Assembly (NCBI RefSeq): GCF_000192475.1
Contig: NZ_AEYW01000003.1
Span: 124,001 to 188,000, forward strand
Direction of reading: 5' to 3'
Origin: Ruegeria conchae
GTDB taxonomy: Bacteria; Pseudomonadota; Alphaproteobacteria; Rhodobacterales; Rhodobacteraceae
DNA length: 64,000 bases
The position numbers and the translations under genes are program-made. The stretch's first letter is position 1; every line of letters begins with the position of its first letter. A model generated the notes under the pieces. The model was not told where the DNA came from. It searched no databases and saw nothing but the letters and a program-made list of their open reading frames with translations. This document shows positions 36,703-46,171 of this stretch, piece by piece.

Positions 36703-37026
36703 TCAGTTGCAGCTGACCTGTGAAAAGAACTGGCCCGAGATGTTCTGATACATGCTGGAATAGATCGCCTTGCATCCGGTCGCCTGCTGTATCGCAGCCA
36801 TCGCCTGGATGGTGCGCAGACGTGGCGGGGGGCCAAAGGGGTTCAGATTGTTGTTGTCCCGCGTGGCCCGATAGACCACAGGCGCGTCCGAGACCTGCGT
36901 CACCGCCCAGGTACGGCTCATGACGAAAACGGACTTGGTTTCTTCCTTGGCTGCGACCGGCTCGGCGTTGAACGCCGAAAGGCCAAGGGTGGCAACCAGT
37001 GCAATCATCGTACCGCGCAGTAACAT
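36703..37026 (-). CDS. Small exported protein of unknown function
   Basis: 107 residues with a signal peptide (MLLRGTMIALVATLGLSAF, cleavage near VAA-KE) and GGAG 8 bases before the start. The mature part (SRTWAVTQVSDAPVVYRATR, LRTIQAMAAIQQATGCKAI) has two Cys (in TGCK and VSCN) that could form a disulfide. I do not recognise the family. It lies between the GAPDH-like gene and allE on the same strand. Confidence 0.6.
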   Translation of the reverse strand: MLLRGTMIALVATLGLSAFNAEPVAAKEETKSVFVMSRTWAVTQVSDAPVVYRATRDNNNLNPFGPPPRLRTIQAMAAIQQATGCKAIYSSMYQNISGQFFSQVSCN

Positions 37027-37117
37027 TGAACAATCTCCAGTGCTGAAAACTTATGTAATTTCATCAGATTCCAGCGATTCTGTGAACCCCTATACCGGAC
37101 ATTAACGCTATGGTCGT

Positions 37118-37951
37118 CTATCGCGAGGGAACCGACAGAGGCATATGCCGATTTACATCTTTATATAACAGATACCGGAACCGACCCGGACCACCCGCAT
37201 AACAGGCTTGGGGGCAGAAAGCGCGCAGCCACATATAATCTCCGGCCTCGACCTCGACCCAATCCTGATTGAGTCGATAAACCGCCTTGCCCTCCAGCAC
37301 ATAAAGGCCGTGTTCCATCACATGGGTTTCTGCAAATGGGATTACGCCACCGGGCTCGAAATTGACGATGTTGACATGCATGTCATGCCGCAGGTCATGC
37401 GGATCGGTAAAACGCGTGGTAGACCAACGCCCTTCGGTGCCGGGCATCTCGACGGGCGTCACCTCGCATTCGTTGGTGATGATCGGATCAGGGGCTGGCA
37501 GACCGGGCACGGCCTGATAGGCTTTGCGAACCCAATGGAACCGGGCAACGGAATCGGCGCGATTGTGCAGGGTCCAGTCACTTCCGGGTGGGATATAGGC
37601 ATATCCTCCGGTCTCAAGTACGTGCTCCGCTTGGTTCAACGTCAGGGTTACAGAGCCTTCGACGACAAAAATCACACCTTGTGCGTTTGGGTCTGTTTCC
37701 GGAGTATCACTGCCGCCACTGGGCTGAACCTCCATGATGTATTGCGAGAATGTTTCGGCAAACCCACTCAGAGGCCGCGAAAGAACCCACAGGCGTGTCC
37801 CTTCCCAGAAAGGAAGAAAGCTGGTGACGATGTCGCGCATCGTGCCTTTCGGGATCACCGCATAGGCGTCGGTGAACATGGCGCGGTCAGTCAATAACTG
37901 CTCTTGCCCCGGGTGACCGCCTGTAGGTGCATAGTATTTTGGATGTGTCAT
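37118..37951 (-). CDS. allE: (S)-ureidoglycine aminohydrolase, bicupin
   Basis: 277 residues from the ATG at 37951 (MTHPKYYAPTGGHPGQEQLL), preceded by AGAGG; a longer open frame upstream is not conserved. Converts ureidoglycine to ureidoglycolate with release of ammonia. Two cupin domains: YIMEVQPSGGSDTPETD with FVVEGSVTLTLNQ, and HVNIVNFEPGGVIPFAETHV with EHGLYVLEGKAVYRL, whose His/Glu residues would bind Mn. Together with AllA it gives the plant-like ureide branch of allantoate breakdown. The enzyme that feeds it (AllC) is not in the window. Confidence 0.92.
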   Translation of the reverse strand: MTHPKYYAPTGGHPGQEQLLTDRAMFTDAYAVIPKGTMRDIVTSFLPFWEGTRLWVLSRPLSGFAETFSQYIMEVQPSGGSDTPETDPNAQGVIFVVEGSVTLTLNQAEHVLETGGYAYIPPGSDWTLHNRADSVARFHWVRKAYQAVPGLPAPDPIITNECEVTPVEMPGTEGRWSTTRFTDPHDLRHDMHVNIVNFEPGGVIPFAETHVMEHGLYVLEGKAVYRLNQDWVEVEAGDYMWLRAFCPQACYAGGPGRFRYLLYKDVNRHMPLSVPSR

Positions 37952-38127
37952 CAAATGCCTCTGGTTCGTCTTGGGATAATATGAGGCGAACTGGCGGAGG
38001 GACCTAGCACCCGCCTTGCAATAGGTTTGTTCGGGATAATTTGAAGGTGACCAAGTTGGGCTTGGCCACACACGCACAGAGGTATATCTATGAGCGTGAA
38101 AGTTGTTCAGATCGGCGAGGCCCCATA

Positions 38128-38484
38128 ATGAAAGCCTTCTTTTATTCAGCGCTCGTTACCGTTCTATTACTGGGTTCGAGTGGAATCGCTCAGGCCAAAT
38201 CGATTTCCCGAATCATCGCGGAAATGGGGTTGAGCCCCGCGGATTTCGAAGTGCTAAGCGCCACCTCGAATGCGTTGTTGTCCTCAGGCTCGCCCTCGGT
38301 TGGGCAAGAGAGGGCATGGCTTAATCAGGATACGGGCTCAAAAGGGACGATCCGGGTTCACAGCGTTCAGGATAATTGCGTAATACTCCAGCATATTGTG
38401 CAGCCCGAAGGCGCGGAACAGGCTCGGGATATCAGAACACGCCGTTGCAGAACTGCCGATGGTAACTGGATACTGGCACCTTAG
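38128..38484 (+). CDS. Small exported protein, weak similarity to RT0821/Lpp0805 surface antigens
   Basis: 118 residues with a signal peptide (MKAFFYSALVTVLLLGSSGI, cleavage after AQA). The mature part has GQERAWLNQDTGSKGTIRVH and a C-terminal TRRCRTADGNWIL, a Trp-Asn-Gly / Cys-Arg / DGxW arrangement like that of the 17-kDa surface-antigen family. Function unknown. The start at 38128 is chosen for the signal peptide; upstream in-frame codons would remove it. Transcribed divergently from allE. Confidence 0.65.
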   Translation: MKAFFYSALVTVLLLGSSGIAQAKSISRIIAEMGLSPADFEVLSATSNALLSSGSPSVGQERAWLNQDTGSKGTIRVHSVQDNCVILQHIVQPEGAEQARDIRTRRCRTADGNWILAP

Positions 38485-38507
38485 ACGCTGTCACTGGGTC
38501 GGCGTCT
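38483..38507 (+). terminator. Hairpin at the end of the exported-protein gene
   Basis: AGACGC (38483-38488) and GCGTCT (38502-38507) form a 6-bp stem that includes part of the stop codon. There is no T-run. Apart from this, the 38485-38696 gap shows only a short CACT/AGTG inverted repeat near 38568. Confidence 0.35.
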
Positions 38508-38696
38508 GACCTCATGTATCTACGCCCGATCCAATCGAACGTTTCTGCCGCGACCGCAGGCACCTCACTGTGATGCAGTGTATGGTGTCGTTTTATCTGA
38601 ATGACGTTCCGTCACCCAACTGGACAGTGTCATAGGTGCTGAGCCATCCTCGGACCCAAGCGTCGGGTGCGCGCGGTGCTGTAGAGAGGACTATAC

Positions 38697-39932
38697 ATGA
38701 CCATAACATTCGGACTGCGCGATGAGAATCGTGCCTTGTTGCAACGTGTTGCTGATATGATCCGGGATGAGGTCTTGCCGCTTGAGCAGGAATATCATGC
38801 CGAGATCAACAAAGGTGATCGCTGGCAATACACCGAGCGTCAGGCCGAAATCCTCGAAGGTCTAAAGGACAAGGCCAAAGCGGCTGGGCTGTGGAACTTC
38901 TGGCTAACGGACAGTGATAAGGGCTTTGGCCTCAGTACAGTTGAGTACGCCTATTTTGCCGAAGAAATGGGTAAGACCCCTTTGGGGGCTGAAGTATTTA
39001 ATTGCTCTGCGCCTGACACCGGGAATATGGAGGTCTTTGAGCGCTACGGCACCGCCGCGATGAAGGAACAATGGCTGAAGCCATTGCTCGATGGCCAAAT
39101 CAGGTCGGCCTATCTGATGACCGAACCGGATGTGGCGTCGTCGGATGCCACGAATATCTCGATGTCCTGTGTGCGGGACGGTGCTGACTACATTCTGAAT
39201 GGTGAGAAATGGTGGTCTTCCGGGGCAGGTGATCCGCGCTGCAAGGTCTATATCGTGATGGTCAAAACGGGCGGAGATGATCTGCAGAAACACCAGCGCC
39301 AGTCGATGATCGTGGTGCCAGCAGGCACGCCTGGCATCGAGGTATTGCGGCCGATGGAAGTCTACGGCCACGACGATGCACCTCATGGTCACATGCATAT
39401 CCGTTTCACAGATGTCCGGGTTCCAGCCGAGAACATCCTGCTGGGCGAAGGGCGCGGGTTCGAGATCGCGCAGGGTCGTCTGGGGCCGGGTCGCATTCAT
39501 CATTGCATGCGCGCCATCGGTCAGGCCGAAGCTGCATTGGAGCAAATGTGCAAGCGGTCACTGCAACGCCAAGCATTCGGGAAGAAGCTGGCGCAACTGG
39601 GCGCCAACTACGACATCATTGCCGAATGTCGGATGGAGATCGAAATGGCCCGACTGCTGTGCCTAAAGGCGGCATGGTACATGGATCAGGGCGATGCGCG
39701 GGCGGCGGCCCCTTGGATCAGCCAGATCAAGGTCGTGGCGCCTAAAGTTGCGCTGAAGGTTATCGACGAGGCTGTGCAGATGTTTGGCGCGCAGGGTATC
39801 AGCCAGGATACACCTTTGGCGAACGCGTGGACTCATGTACGCACCTTGCGTCTGGCGGATGGACCCGACGCGGTGCATCGTCGCCAGGTCGCCCGCGCCG
39901 AACTAAAGAAGTACACGCAGGAAAAAGTCTGA
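38697..39932 (+). CDS. Acyl-CoA dehydrogenase family protein
   Basis: 411 residues, flavoprotein fold: N-terminal helical domain, FAD/acyl-CoA beta domain with YLMTEPDVASSDATN and ILNGEKWWSSGAGDPRC, and C-terminal helices with EMARLLCLKAAWYMDQGD and QMFGAQGISQDTPLANAW. The 411-residue length and LGEGRGFEIAQGRLGPGRIHHCMR resemble the long-chain ACAD10/11-like branch. It would introduce the first double bond in fatty- or branched-acyl-CoA oxidation. GAGAGGAC precedes the start. A thioesterase-like gene follows after 16 bases. Confidence 0.92.
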   Translation: MTITFGLRDENRALLQRVADMIRDEVLPLEQEYHAEINKGDRWQYTERQAEILEGLKDKAKAAGLWNFWLTDSDKGFGLSTVEYAYFAEEMGKTPLGAEVFNCSAPDTGNMEVFERYGTAAMKEQWLKPLLDGQIRSAYLMTEPDVASSDATNISMSCVRDGADYILNGEKWWSSGAGDPRCKVYIVMVKTGGDDLQKHQRQSMIVVPAGTPGIEVLRPMEVYGHDDAPHGHMHIRFTDVRVPAENILLGEGRGFEIAQGRLGPGRIHHCMRAIGQAEAALEQMCKRSLQRQAFGKKLAQLGANYDIIAECRMEIEMARLLCLKAAWYMDQGDARAAAPWISQIKVVAPKVALKVIDEAVQMFGAQGISQDTPLANAWTHVRTLRLADGPDAVHRRQVARAELKKYTQEKV

Positions 39933-39948
39933 GGCAGAAGCAACCGCG

Positions 39949-40749
39949 ATGATATCGGATGTGTTGGGGAAGGCGTATTTTCATCAGAATACGCAAGGTG
40001 AGTTTGTCGGCAATGATCCCGCGCGCGGGCCCTGGTCCGCAGATAACTGTCATGCGGGGCCAGTCAGTGGCCTGATTGTACGAGCGGCCGAGACCGAGGT
40101 CGGACCAGATAAGATGTTGACCCGCCTCACGGTCAATTTGCTGCGCCCGCTGCCTTTGGCCGGTTTGCGGGTCGCGGCGGAGACCACGCGCCACACAAAA
40201 ACGCTGGCGACCACACGCGTCACCGTTCATGACCTGGATGATACGCTTTGTGCAACGGCAACCACCATGCATGTGGCGCGCAGGGACCTTGGGTCTGTTC
40301 CCAATGTCGACCTGCCCGCACCGCGATTGGAAGATGTCGTCGATGGCCCATTTCCAATCGGTGAAATGCGGCATGATCTGCCTGGCTTTGCCCATCACTC
40401 AGAAATTGGCTATCCAGCTGGCGGCAATCAGGGCGCTGGTCCCAAAATCGTGTGGATGCGCACGCCCCCCTTGGTTGATGGCGAAGATCCCTCGCCGATA
40501 CAGGCGCTCTGCCCGCTCGCGGATTGTGGTAATGGCATATCATGGAATGCGCCCACGACCGAGATGGGATTCATGAACACCGATCTGACGATACAAGTCC
40601 ATCGAGAGCCCACCTCAGACTGGCTGGCCTCCGATTCGATTTCGCACTGGCAGCCGTCGGGGATTGGTATGTCGCAGTCGGTTTTGTTTGACACGCAGGG
40701 ACCTGTGGGAACGGCGCTACAGACTCTGGTTCTGTTTCCGCCCAATTAA
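39949..40749 (+). CDS. Acyl-CoA thioesterase family protein (double hot-dog)
   Basis: 266 residues. Two hot-dog halves with NCHAGPVSGLIVRAAE and RLTVNLLRPLPLAGLRV, and a second half containing ISWNAPTTEMGFMNTDLTIQ, match TesB-like thioesterase-superfamily proteins (PF13622 type). It probably hydrolyses acyl-CoA made or used by the dehydrogenase 16 bases upstream; the chain length is unknown. Normal size for the family. Confidence 0.8.
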   Translation: MISDVLGKAYFHQNTQGEFVGNDPARGPWSADNCHAGPVSGLIVRAAETEVGPDKMLTRLTVNLLRPLPLAGLRVAAETTRHTKTLATTRVTVHDLDDTLCATATTMHVARRDLGSVPNVDLPAPRLEDVVDGPFPIGEMRHDLPGFAHHSEIGYPAGGNQGAGPKIVWMRTPPLVDGEDPSPIQALCPLADCGNGISWNAPTTEMGFMNTDLTIQVHREPTSDWLASDSISHWQPSGIGMSQSVLFDTQGPVGTALQTLVLFPPN

Positions 40750-40819
40750 CTCGGCTAGATTCTGCGATACTCCGGGGAACCGGATTGCCGATGCCTGCCC
40801 CGCACCCTATCTTTGCGCT

Positions 40820-41467
40820 ATGCGTTGGATTGCGACCCTTCTAACCTGCTGCCTGCCATTTCCGGTTTTGGCCCACCCGCACGTCTTTATCGACACGGGA
40901 CTGGAGTTCGTGGTCGATGACGCAGGCAACCTGACCCATGTGCGTGTGACCTGGGCCTATGATGAATTCTATTCGCTGCTGGTGCTGGAAGACATGAGAT
41001 TGGATCAGGACGGCGATGGCGTGCTGACCGAAGCGGAAGAAAAATTTCTAAGCGGCTTCGATGCGCAATGGGTTGAAGGGTACAACGGCGATTTGGTCAT
41101 TCGTATGGGCGAGACCGTGATCCCCCTGTCTGGCCCGTTAGAGCCACAAGCGACGACTGAAGATGCACGTATCGTGACCACGCATTTGCGCTCGGTAGAA
41201 GGCACGCCCGTTCCGGCAAGTGACCTGTCGATCAAAGCCTTTGATGAGAGCTTTTACACCGCCTACGAGGTGACCCGGCCTGTGACGGTTTCGGGTCCTG
41301 TCATCTGTCAGATTGACCGGAGCGATCCAGACATTGACGCAGAACTGGCGCAGATGCAGGCGTTTTTACGGACACTCGATGCCGACTATGACCTCGAGGA
41401 GAACGACATCCCCTTGGTTGGTGAGAAATTCGCAACTGAGATCAGACTTTCATGTCCAAATACCTGA
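40820..41467 (+). CDS. DUF1007 periplasmic protein of a metal exporter pair
   Basis: 215 residues from the ATG at 40820, which begins a signal peptide (MRWIATLLTCCLPFPVLA) directly followed by the HPHVFIDTGL typical of DUF1007. The N-terminal His residues could bind metal. An EF-hand-like loop (DQDGDGVLTEAEE) is seen around residue 60. The gene overlaps the NicO-type transporter by 16 bases, so the two are probably translationally coupled and act on the same metal. The ribosome binding site is weak. Confidence 0.85.
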   Translation: MRWIATLLTCCLPFPVLAHPHVFIDTGLEFVVDDAGNLTHVRVTWAYDEFYSLLVLEDMRLDQDGDGVLTEAEEKFLSGFDAQWVEGYNGDLVIRMGETVIPLSGPLEPQATTEDARIVTTHLRSVEGTPVPASDLSIKAFDESFYTAYEVTRPVTVSGPVICQIDRSDPDIDAELAQMQAFLRTLDADYDLEENDIPLVGEKFATEIRLSCPNT

Positions 41468-42390
41468 TCGTTCCCGTCGTTATCGCTTGCGGGTTGCTCC
41501 TTTGGTTCTGGGGCAGCGGTGGCTTTGATCATCTGGCTGCATGGGCGGCTGATGAGCAGCGGGAGTTCCAGAACCAGATCGCTCGCGCCTTGCGTGCAGC
41601 CCGGGCCGAGCAGCCCGAAGCTATCGCGACGCTACTGGCCGTCTGTTTCGCCTATGGTTTTTTCCACGCCATTGGACCAGGTCATGGCAAGGTATTAATC
41701 GGGGGGTACGGGTTGGGCCGTCGTGTCGCGTTTTGGCGACTATCCGCGATCAGTGTTTTGTCGAGTCTGGGTCAAGCAGTCACGGCAATCGTGTTGGTTT
41801 ATGCGGGTGTTCTCGTGTTCCAGATGTCGCGCGAGACGTTGGTAGGCACGACCGAACAGGTCATGGCGCCGATCAGCTATGGCATGATTGCGGTAATCGG
41901 CTTGTGGTTGATCTTTCGCGCGCTGCGCAGCTTTGTACGGCATCGCAAAAGCCAGACATCGCATACACACGACCACCATCATCATGCGCACAACCCTGAT
42001 CACCATCATCACGACCACGACGTCTGCGCGGATTGTGGCCACCGTCACGGCCCGACAGCCGAAGAGGTCGCTCAGGTCGGCAGCGTGCGCGAGGCAATGG
42101 TTTTGGTCGCAGGCATCGCTGCACGACCCTGTGCCGGGGCGTTGTTTGTACTGATTCTGACTTGGCAGATGGGTATCGCGATGGTTGGCATCGCGGGCGC
42201 GTTCGCTATGGCGCTGGGCACTGCAACGGTGACGACTCTGGTCGGATGGACGTCCTTCGGGCTGCGCGGCGGGTTGCTTGCCTCAGCCTCGGCCACGCGC
42301 TTTGCATCAGTGCTGGCCCCTACAATCGAACTGGTTGCAGGACTAATCATCGCTGTGATTGCAAGCGGGCTGCTGCTTCGGGCTTTGTAA
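41452..42390 (+). CDS. NicO/RcnA-family nickel/cobalt transporter
   Basis: 312 residues, about seven membrane helices. The family motif in TM2 reads YGFFHAIGPGHGKVLIGGYG, and a long cytoplasmic or periplasmic loop at about residues 164-200 is extremely His-rich (HTHDHHHHAH, DHHHHDHD) with a CADCGHRHG pair of Cys. Such loops bind Ni, Co or Zn. The pair DUF1007-NicO is common in marine bacteria; whether it exports or imports and which metal it moves cannot be decided from sequence. Confidence 0.9.
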   Translation: MSKYLIVPVVIACGLLLWFWGSGGFDHLAAWAADEQREFQNQIARALRAARAEQPEAIATLLAVCFAYGFFHAIGPGHGKVLIGGYGLGRRVAFWRLSAISVLSSLGQAVTAIVLVYAGVLVFQMSRETLVGTTEQVMAPISYGMIAVIGLWLIFRALRSFVRHRKSQTSHTHDHHHHAHNPDHHHHDHDVCADCGHRHGPTAEEVAQVGSVREAMVLVAGIAARPCAGALFVLILTWQMGIAMVGIAGAFAMALGTATVTTLVGWTSFGLRGGLLASASATRFASVLAPTIELVAGLIIAVIASGLLLRAL

Positions 42391-42392
42391 CC

Positions 42393-43160
42393 TTAGTCGA
42401 AAACTGGCTCCGGATATCCGACCCTTGCCAAATACAGCCCCTGCGGGGGGCAAACTGGGCCACAAGCCGAGCGATCAACTGCCACCAGCGCTTCGCGCAC
42501 GTCCTCGGGCGTCCACGCTCCGGCCCCCACGCGCTCTAACGTTCCAACAAAGCTACGTACCTGATTGTGCAGGAATGATCGGGCGCGGACGTGAAAGTGG
42601 ATTTCGGGGCCAGAGAAGCCCTGCACCCGTTCCACCCGCAATTCATCCAGCGTTTTAACAGGGCTGGCGGCCTGGCAGATGGAGGATCGGAAGGTGGTGA
42701 AATCATGACGCCCGATCAGAATATCCGCCCCGGCCTGCATCGCTGCGACATCCAGGGTATGATTAATCTGCCAGACCTGTCCCCGATCATGAGTCGCAGG
42801 CGCCCGACGCATCAGGATGCGGAACAGATACTGCCGCTCTAGCGCCGAAAAGCGGGCGTGCCAGTCATCATCCACCCGCGCGGCGTTCACGATGGCGACG
42901 GGCTGCGGCTTGAGGTGGTAATTCAGCGCCTCGGACAGACGGAACGGATCCCAGTCCTTGACCAGATCGCAATGGGCCACTTGCCCCAGCGCGTGAACTC
43001 CTGCGTCCGTACGTCCGGCGGCAGCAATGGTATGTTCGCCGGGTTCGATCCGCGACAATGCGTGTTCGATGGCACCCTGAACCGAGGGTAGCTCTTTCTG
43101 CCGTTGCCATCCGGCGAACGGTTCCCCTTGGTATTCGACTTTCAGCGCGTATCTGGGCAT
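42393..43160 (-). CDS. truA: tRNA pseudouridine(38-40) synthase TruA
   Basis: 255 residues from the ATG at 43160 ([20 protein letters not shown]); a longer open frame exists upstream but is not conserved. Makes pseudouridine at positions 38-40 of the anticodon stem-loop. The catalytic Asp is in [18 protein letters not shown], and [15 protein letters not shown] is the second family motif. Converges on the NicO gene with a 2-base gap. Confidence 0.97.
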   Translation of the reverse strand: MPRYALKVEYQGEPFAGWQRQKELPSVQGAIEHALSRIEPGEHTIAAAGRTDAGVHALGQVAHCDLVKDWDPFRLSEALNYHLKPQPVAIVNAARVDDDWHARFSALERQYLFRILMRRAPATHDRGQVWQINHTLDVAAMQAGADILIGRHDFTTFRSSICQAASPVKTLDELRVERVQGFSGPEIHFHVRARSFLHNQVRSFVGTLERVGAGAWTPEDVREALVAVDRSACGPVCPPQGLYLARVGYPEPVFD

Positions 43161-43267
43161 GAGGCGCTGGTATCGCGCCTTGGTCGGTCGGGCAAGGGGG
43201 CGAAAGCTCTGGCAAGTGCGGTAACCGCTACCTATCTTGGGCAAAACGATAATTGCGGGGCGACAGC

Positions 43268-44683
43268 TTGGTCATCTCATCATTTGCAGACAGTCTGGTG
43301 CGCGGTGTCGAATCCGTGGGCGACCGCGTGTCCGAGACGTTCTTTGAGCCGGTCATTCGGCTGGGCGTTACGGGATTGGCGCGGTCTGGTAAAACCGTAT
43401 TTATCACATCGCTGGTGGCCAACCTCCTGGACCGCGGCCGTATGACCGGGTTGGTGGCGCAGCGAGAGGGGCGGATCACCGCCAGCTATCTGCAACCCCA
43501 ACCCGACGATACCGTGCCCCGGTTCGATTTCGAATCCCATCTGTCAGCGCTCACGGGGCCTACACCGCACTGGCCAGACAGCACAAGGGCGGTATCGGAA
43601 CTTCGCCTGTCGTTCAAAGTCCAGCCCGCGGGTCTGCTGTCAGGGCTACAGGGGCCGCGAACTTTGCATCTGGACATCGTGGATTATCCCGGTGAATGGT
43701 TGCTGGATTTGGCCCTGCTGGAAAAATCCTACGAGGACTGGTCGCGTGGCACGTTGGAGCACATATCCAACCGTCCACAAGCAGAGGCGTTTCTGGCCAA
43801 GGTCAGAGCGGCCGACCCAACCGCGCCACATGATGAGCCCCAGGCGCAGGACCTCGCCCGCAGCTTCACCGAATACCTGAATACCGCGCGTGAGGCCGGG
43901 TTCTATGACTGCACCCCCGGTCGGTTTCTCCTGCCGGGTGATCTTGCCGGGTCCCCAGTGCTGACCTTCGCACCTTTGCCAGTGTCCGAGACGTCACGCC
44001 GCCGTTCACTGCACCGCGAGATGGAGCGGCGGTACGAGGCGTATAAAGCGCAGGTGGTCAAACCCTTCTTCCGCGATCACTTTGCCCGGATCGACCGGCA
44101 GATCGTTCTGGTCGATGCGCTGGGCGCGATCCACAAAGGCCCGCAAACGGTTGAAGATATGCGCCGCGCCATGGCCGAAATCCTGTCGGCCTTCCGCCCC
44201 GGTCGCAATGCGTGGCTGAACAAACTGCTGCTTGGCAAGCGGGTCGAGCGTATCCTGTTTGCGGCCACCAAAGCGGACCATCTGCACCATCTGCAGCACC
44301 CACGCCTGACCGCGATTATTGAGGCTCTGACCCGTGAAGCGCGCGATCGCGCCAGCTTTGCGGGCGCTGAGACGGCGGCCTTATCGTTGGCTTCGCTTCG
44401 AACCACGACGGAAGAGATGCGCAGCCATAACGGCGTTGAACTCCCTTGCGTGCGCGGTACTCTGCTGGACAGTGGCAAGCAGGCGGCGTTCTATCCCGGT
44501 GATCTGCCAGAGGACCCGGCCCATCTGCTTGGCCCCGCGCGAAACGGGGCCGAAGGTTGGTTGGGCGAGGATTATGGCTATATGGCCTTCGCACCGGCGC
44601 ATCTGACCCTGAATCCCGGAGACGGCCCACCGCATATTCGATTAGACCGAGCCGCGCAATTCCTGATCGGAGATCGGTTGTGA
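43268..44683 (+). CDS. ycjX: YcjX-like P-loop ATPase (DUF463)
   Basis: 471 residues from the TTG at 43268; a TTG five codons earlier (43253) is an alternative, and no ATG is available. The P-loop is [17 protein letters not shown], with downstream [13 protein letters not shown] (a DxxG-like switch) and [15 protein letters not shown]. The family is stress-associated in E. coli, usually next to ycjF, and its exact role is unknown. Here it is the first gene of a tightly overlapping trio with a GNAT protein and YcjF. The stop overlaps the GNAT GTG start (GTGA). Confidence 0.88.
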   Translation: MVISSFADSLVRGVESVGDRVSETFFEPVIRLGVTGLARSGKTVFITSLVANLLDRGRMTGLVAQREGRITASYLQPQPDDTVPRFDFESHLSALTGPTPHWPDSTRAVSELRLSFKVQPAGLLSGLQGPRTLHLDIVDYPGEWLLDLALLEKSYEDWSRGTLEHISNRPQAEAFLAKVRAADPTAPHDEPQAQDLARSFTEYLNTAREAGFYDCTPGRFLLPGDLAGSPVLTFAPLPVSETSRRRSLHREMERRYEAYKAQVVKPFFRDHFARIDRQIVLVDALGAIHKGPQTVEDMRRAMAEILSAFRPGRNAWLNKLLLGKRVERILFAATKADHLHHLQHPRLTAIIEALTREARDRASFAGAETAALSLASLRTTTEEMRSHNGVELPCVRGTLLDSGKQAAFYPGDLPEDPAHLLGPARNGAEGWLGEDYGYMAFAPAHLTLNPGDGPPHIRLDRAAQFLIGDRL

Positions 44684-45135
44684 ACGCGATCCTCCGCCCA
44701 GCACGCAGTACCGATGCCGGAACCACCGGCGCAATTCTGCACGGGTTTGCACGGGAAAATGACTGGATGCCAGAGCTGCATTCCGAAGCTGAAACCATCG
44801 CATTTTGCGGTCGCATGATTGATTTGGGCTGGGTCACTGTCGCCGAGGTGCAGGGCCTGGTCGCCGGATTTCTGGCGTTGGATGGGGAAGAAGTGCAGTC
44901 GCTCTATTTGACAGCACCGGCGCGTGGGCAGGGGATCGGAAAGCAATTGCTTGATCTTGCGAAGACGCAGCGCCCCAATCTCAAACTATATGCGTTTCAG
45001 GCCAATCACCGCGCCTGTCGGTTCTATGAACGCAACGGGTTTGTAGAGGTCGCGCGCAGCGACGGGTCCGAGAATGACGAAAACCTGCCAGATATCGAAT
45101 ATGTCTGGACACGTAAGGAGGAGGTCGATGGCTAA
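44680..45135 (+). CDS. GNAT-family N-acetyltransferase
   Basis: 151 residues from the GTG at 44680, which overlaps the ycjX stop by four bases. Acetyl-CoA-binding motif A is LYLTAPARGQGIGKQLLDLA, followed by LYAFQANHRACRFYERNGF, the typical end of the fold. The target is unknown. Overlap at both ends (four bases with ycjX, eight with ycjF) places it firmly inside this operon. Confidence 0.9.
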   Translation: MNAILRPARSTDAGTTGAILHGFARENDWMPELHSEAETIAFCGRMIDLGWVTVAEVQGLVAGFLALDGEEVQSLYLTAPARGQGIGKQLLDLAKTQRPNLKLYAFQANHRACRFYERNGFVEVARSDGSENDENLPDIEYVWTRKEEVDG

Positions 45136-46117
45136 GGGCCCCGTGCTGATTGATCTGGAAGACGACACCCCGGCAGCCGATGTTTCAACCGCACCACCCG
45201 TACCTGATATTGCACCTCCTCAGGGGCAGGCGATGCAGGCCGCTGTTCGGTTTGCAGCCCGAAAACCATCGGCATTGGCGCGCTGGTTTTGGGGTTTGGC
45301 GCTTGCAGTCGTAGGCGCGGTGGTCTCGGTTGCGGCGTGGGATTTTGCCATGTCGCTGCTGGAACGCGCCCCAATTCTGGGGTGGATCGTCACGGGCCTG
45401 ATCGCCGCGCTTTTGCTGGTCGTGCTGGTTATCGCACTACGTGAATTGGCCGCGATTAGTCGCCTTGCTCGCGTGGACGGGTTACGCCGCGCTGCCGATG
45501 CTGCGTTAGCAGACGAGGACTTGTCGCAAGCCCGCGCCGTCACCACACGGCTGATTGCATTCTACAAGGGGCGTGATGAAACCCGCTGGGGCCGCGACCG
45601 TCTGAACGAACGCATGGGAGAGCAATTCGATGCCGCAACCCTGCTGAGCTTGGCCGAAGACGAACTTTTGGCCTCGCTGGACGCCGCCGCCAGTCGCGAG
45701 GTCGAGGCCGCAGCCCGGCAGGTCGCTACCGTGACCGCTCTGGTGCCACTTGCGCTGGCTGACGTCGCAACGGCGTTGGCAAGTTCATTGCGCATGATCC
45801 GACGCGTCGCCGAGATTTACGGCGGTCGGGCGGGCTTTCTTGGCAGTTGGCGCCTGACCCGTGCTGTGTTTGTGCATTTGGTTGCAACCGGTGCCGTAGC
45901 TGTAGGGGATGATTTACTGGAGCCGATCCTGGGCGGCTCAGTCCTCAGCAAACTGTCTCGCCGGTTCGGCGAGGGCTTGGTCAATGGTGCGTTAACAGCT
46001 CGCGTTGGCGTCGCCGCGATGGAGGTGTGCCGACCTCTGCCCTTTTCAAAACGCCACAAACCCTCGACGCGGGGCATGATCAAACGCGCACTTAGCGGGC
46101 TGTTTTTCAAGAGTTGA
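45128..46117 (+). CDS. ycjF: YcjF-like inner-membrane protein (TIGR01620 family)
   Basis: 329 residues. Start at 45128 (MAKGPVLIDLEDDTPAAD) with AAGGAGG just upstream, overlapping the GNAT stop by eight bases. A Pro-rich N-terminal tail is followed by two membrane segments (about 56-77 and 84-107), then a DUF697-like helical domain (ALVPLALADVATALASSLRMIRR). This is the partner normally encoded next to ycjX. Function unknown; membrane stress has been suggested. Confidence 0.88.
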   Translation: MAKGPVLIDLEDDTPAADVSTAPPVPDIAPPQGQAMQAAVRFAARKPSALARWFWGLALAVVGAVVSVAAWDFAMSLLERAPILGWIVTGLIAALLLVVLVIALRELAAISRLARVDGLRRAADAALADEDLSQARAVTTRLIAFYKGRDETRWGRDRLNERMGEQFDAATLLSLAEDELLASLDAAASREVEAAARQVATVTALVPLALADVATALASSLRMIRRVAEIYGGRAGFLGSWRLTRAVFVHLVATGAVAVGDDLLEPILGGSVLSKLSRRFGEGLVNGALTARVGVAAMEVCRPLPFSKRHKPSTRGMIKRALSGLFFKS

Positions 46118-46171
46118 TCTGGCGCAAGGCCACAATAGCATGGATCCGTCATAAAAAAGTCGGAGCAAGCC

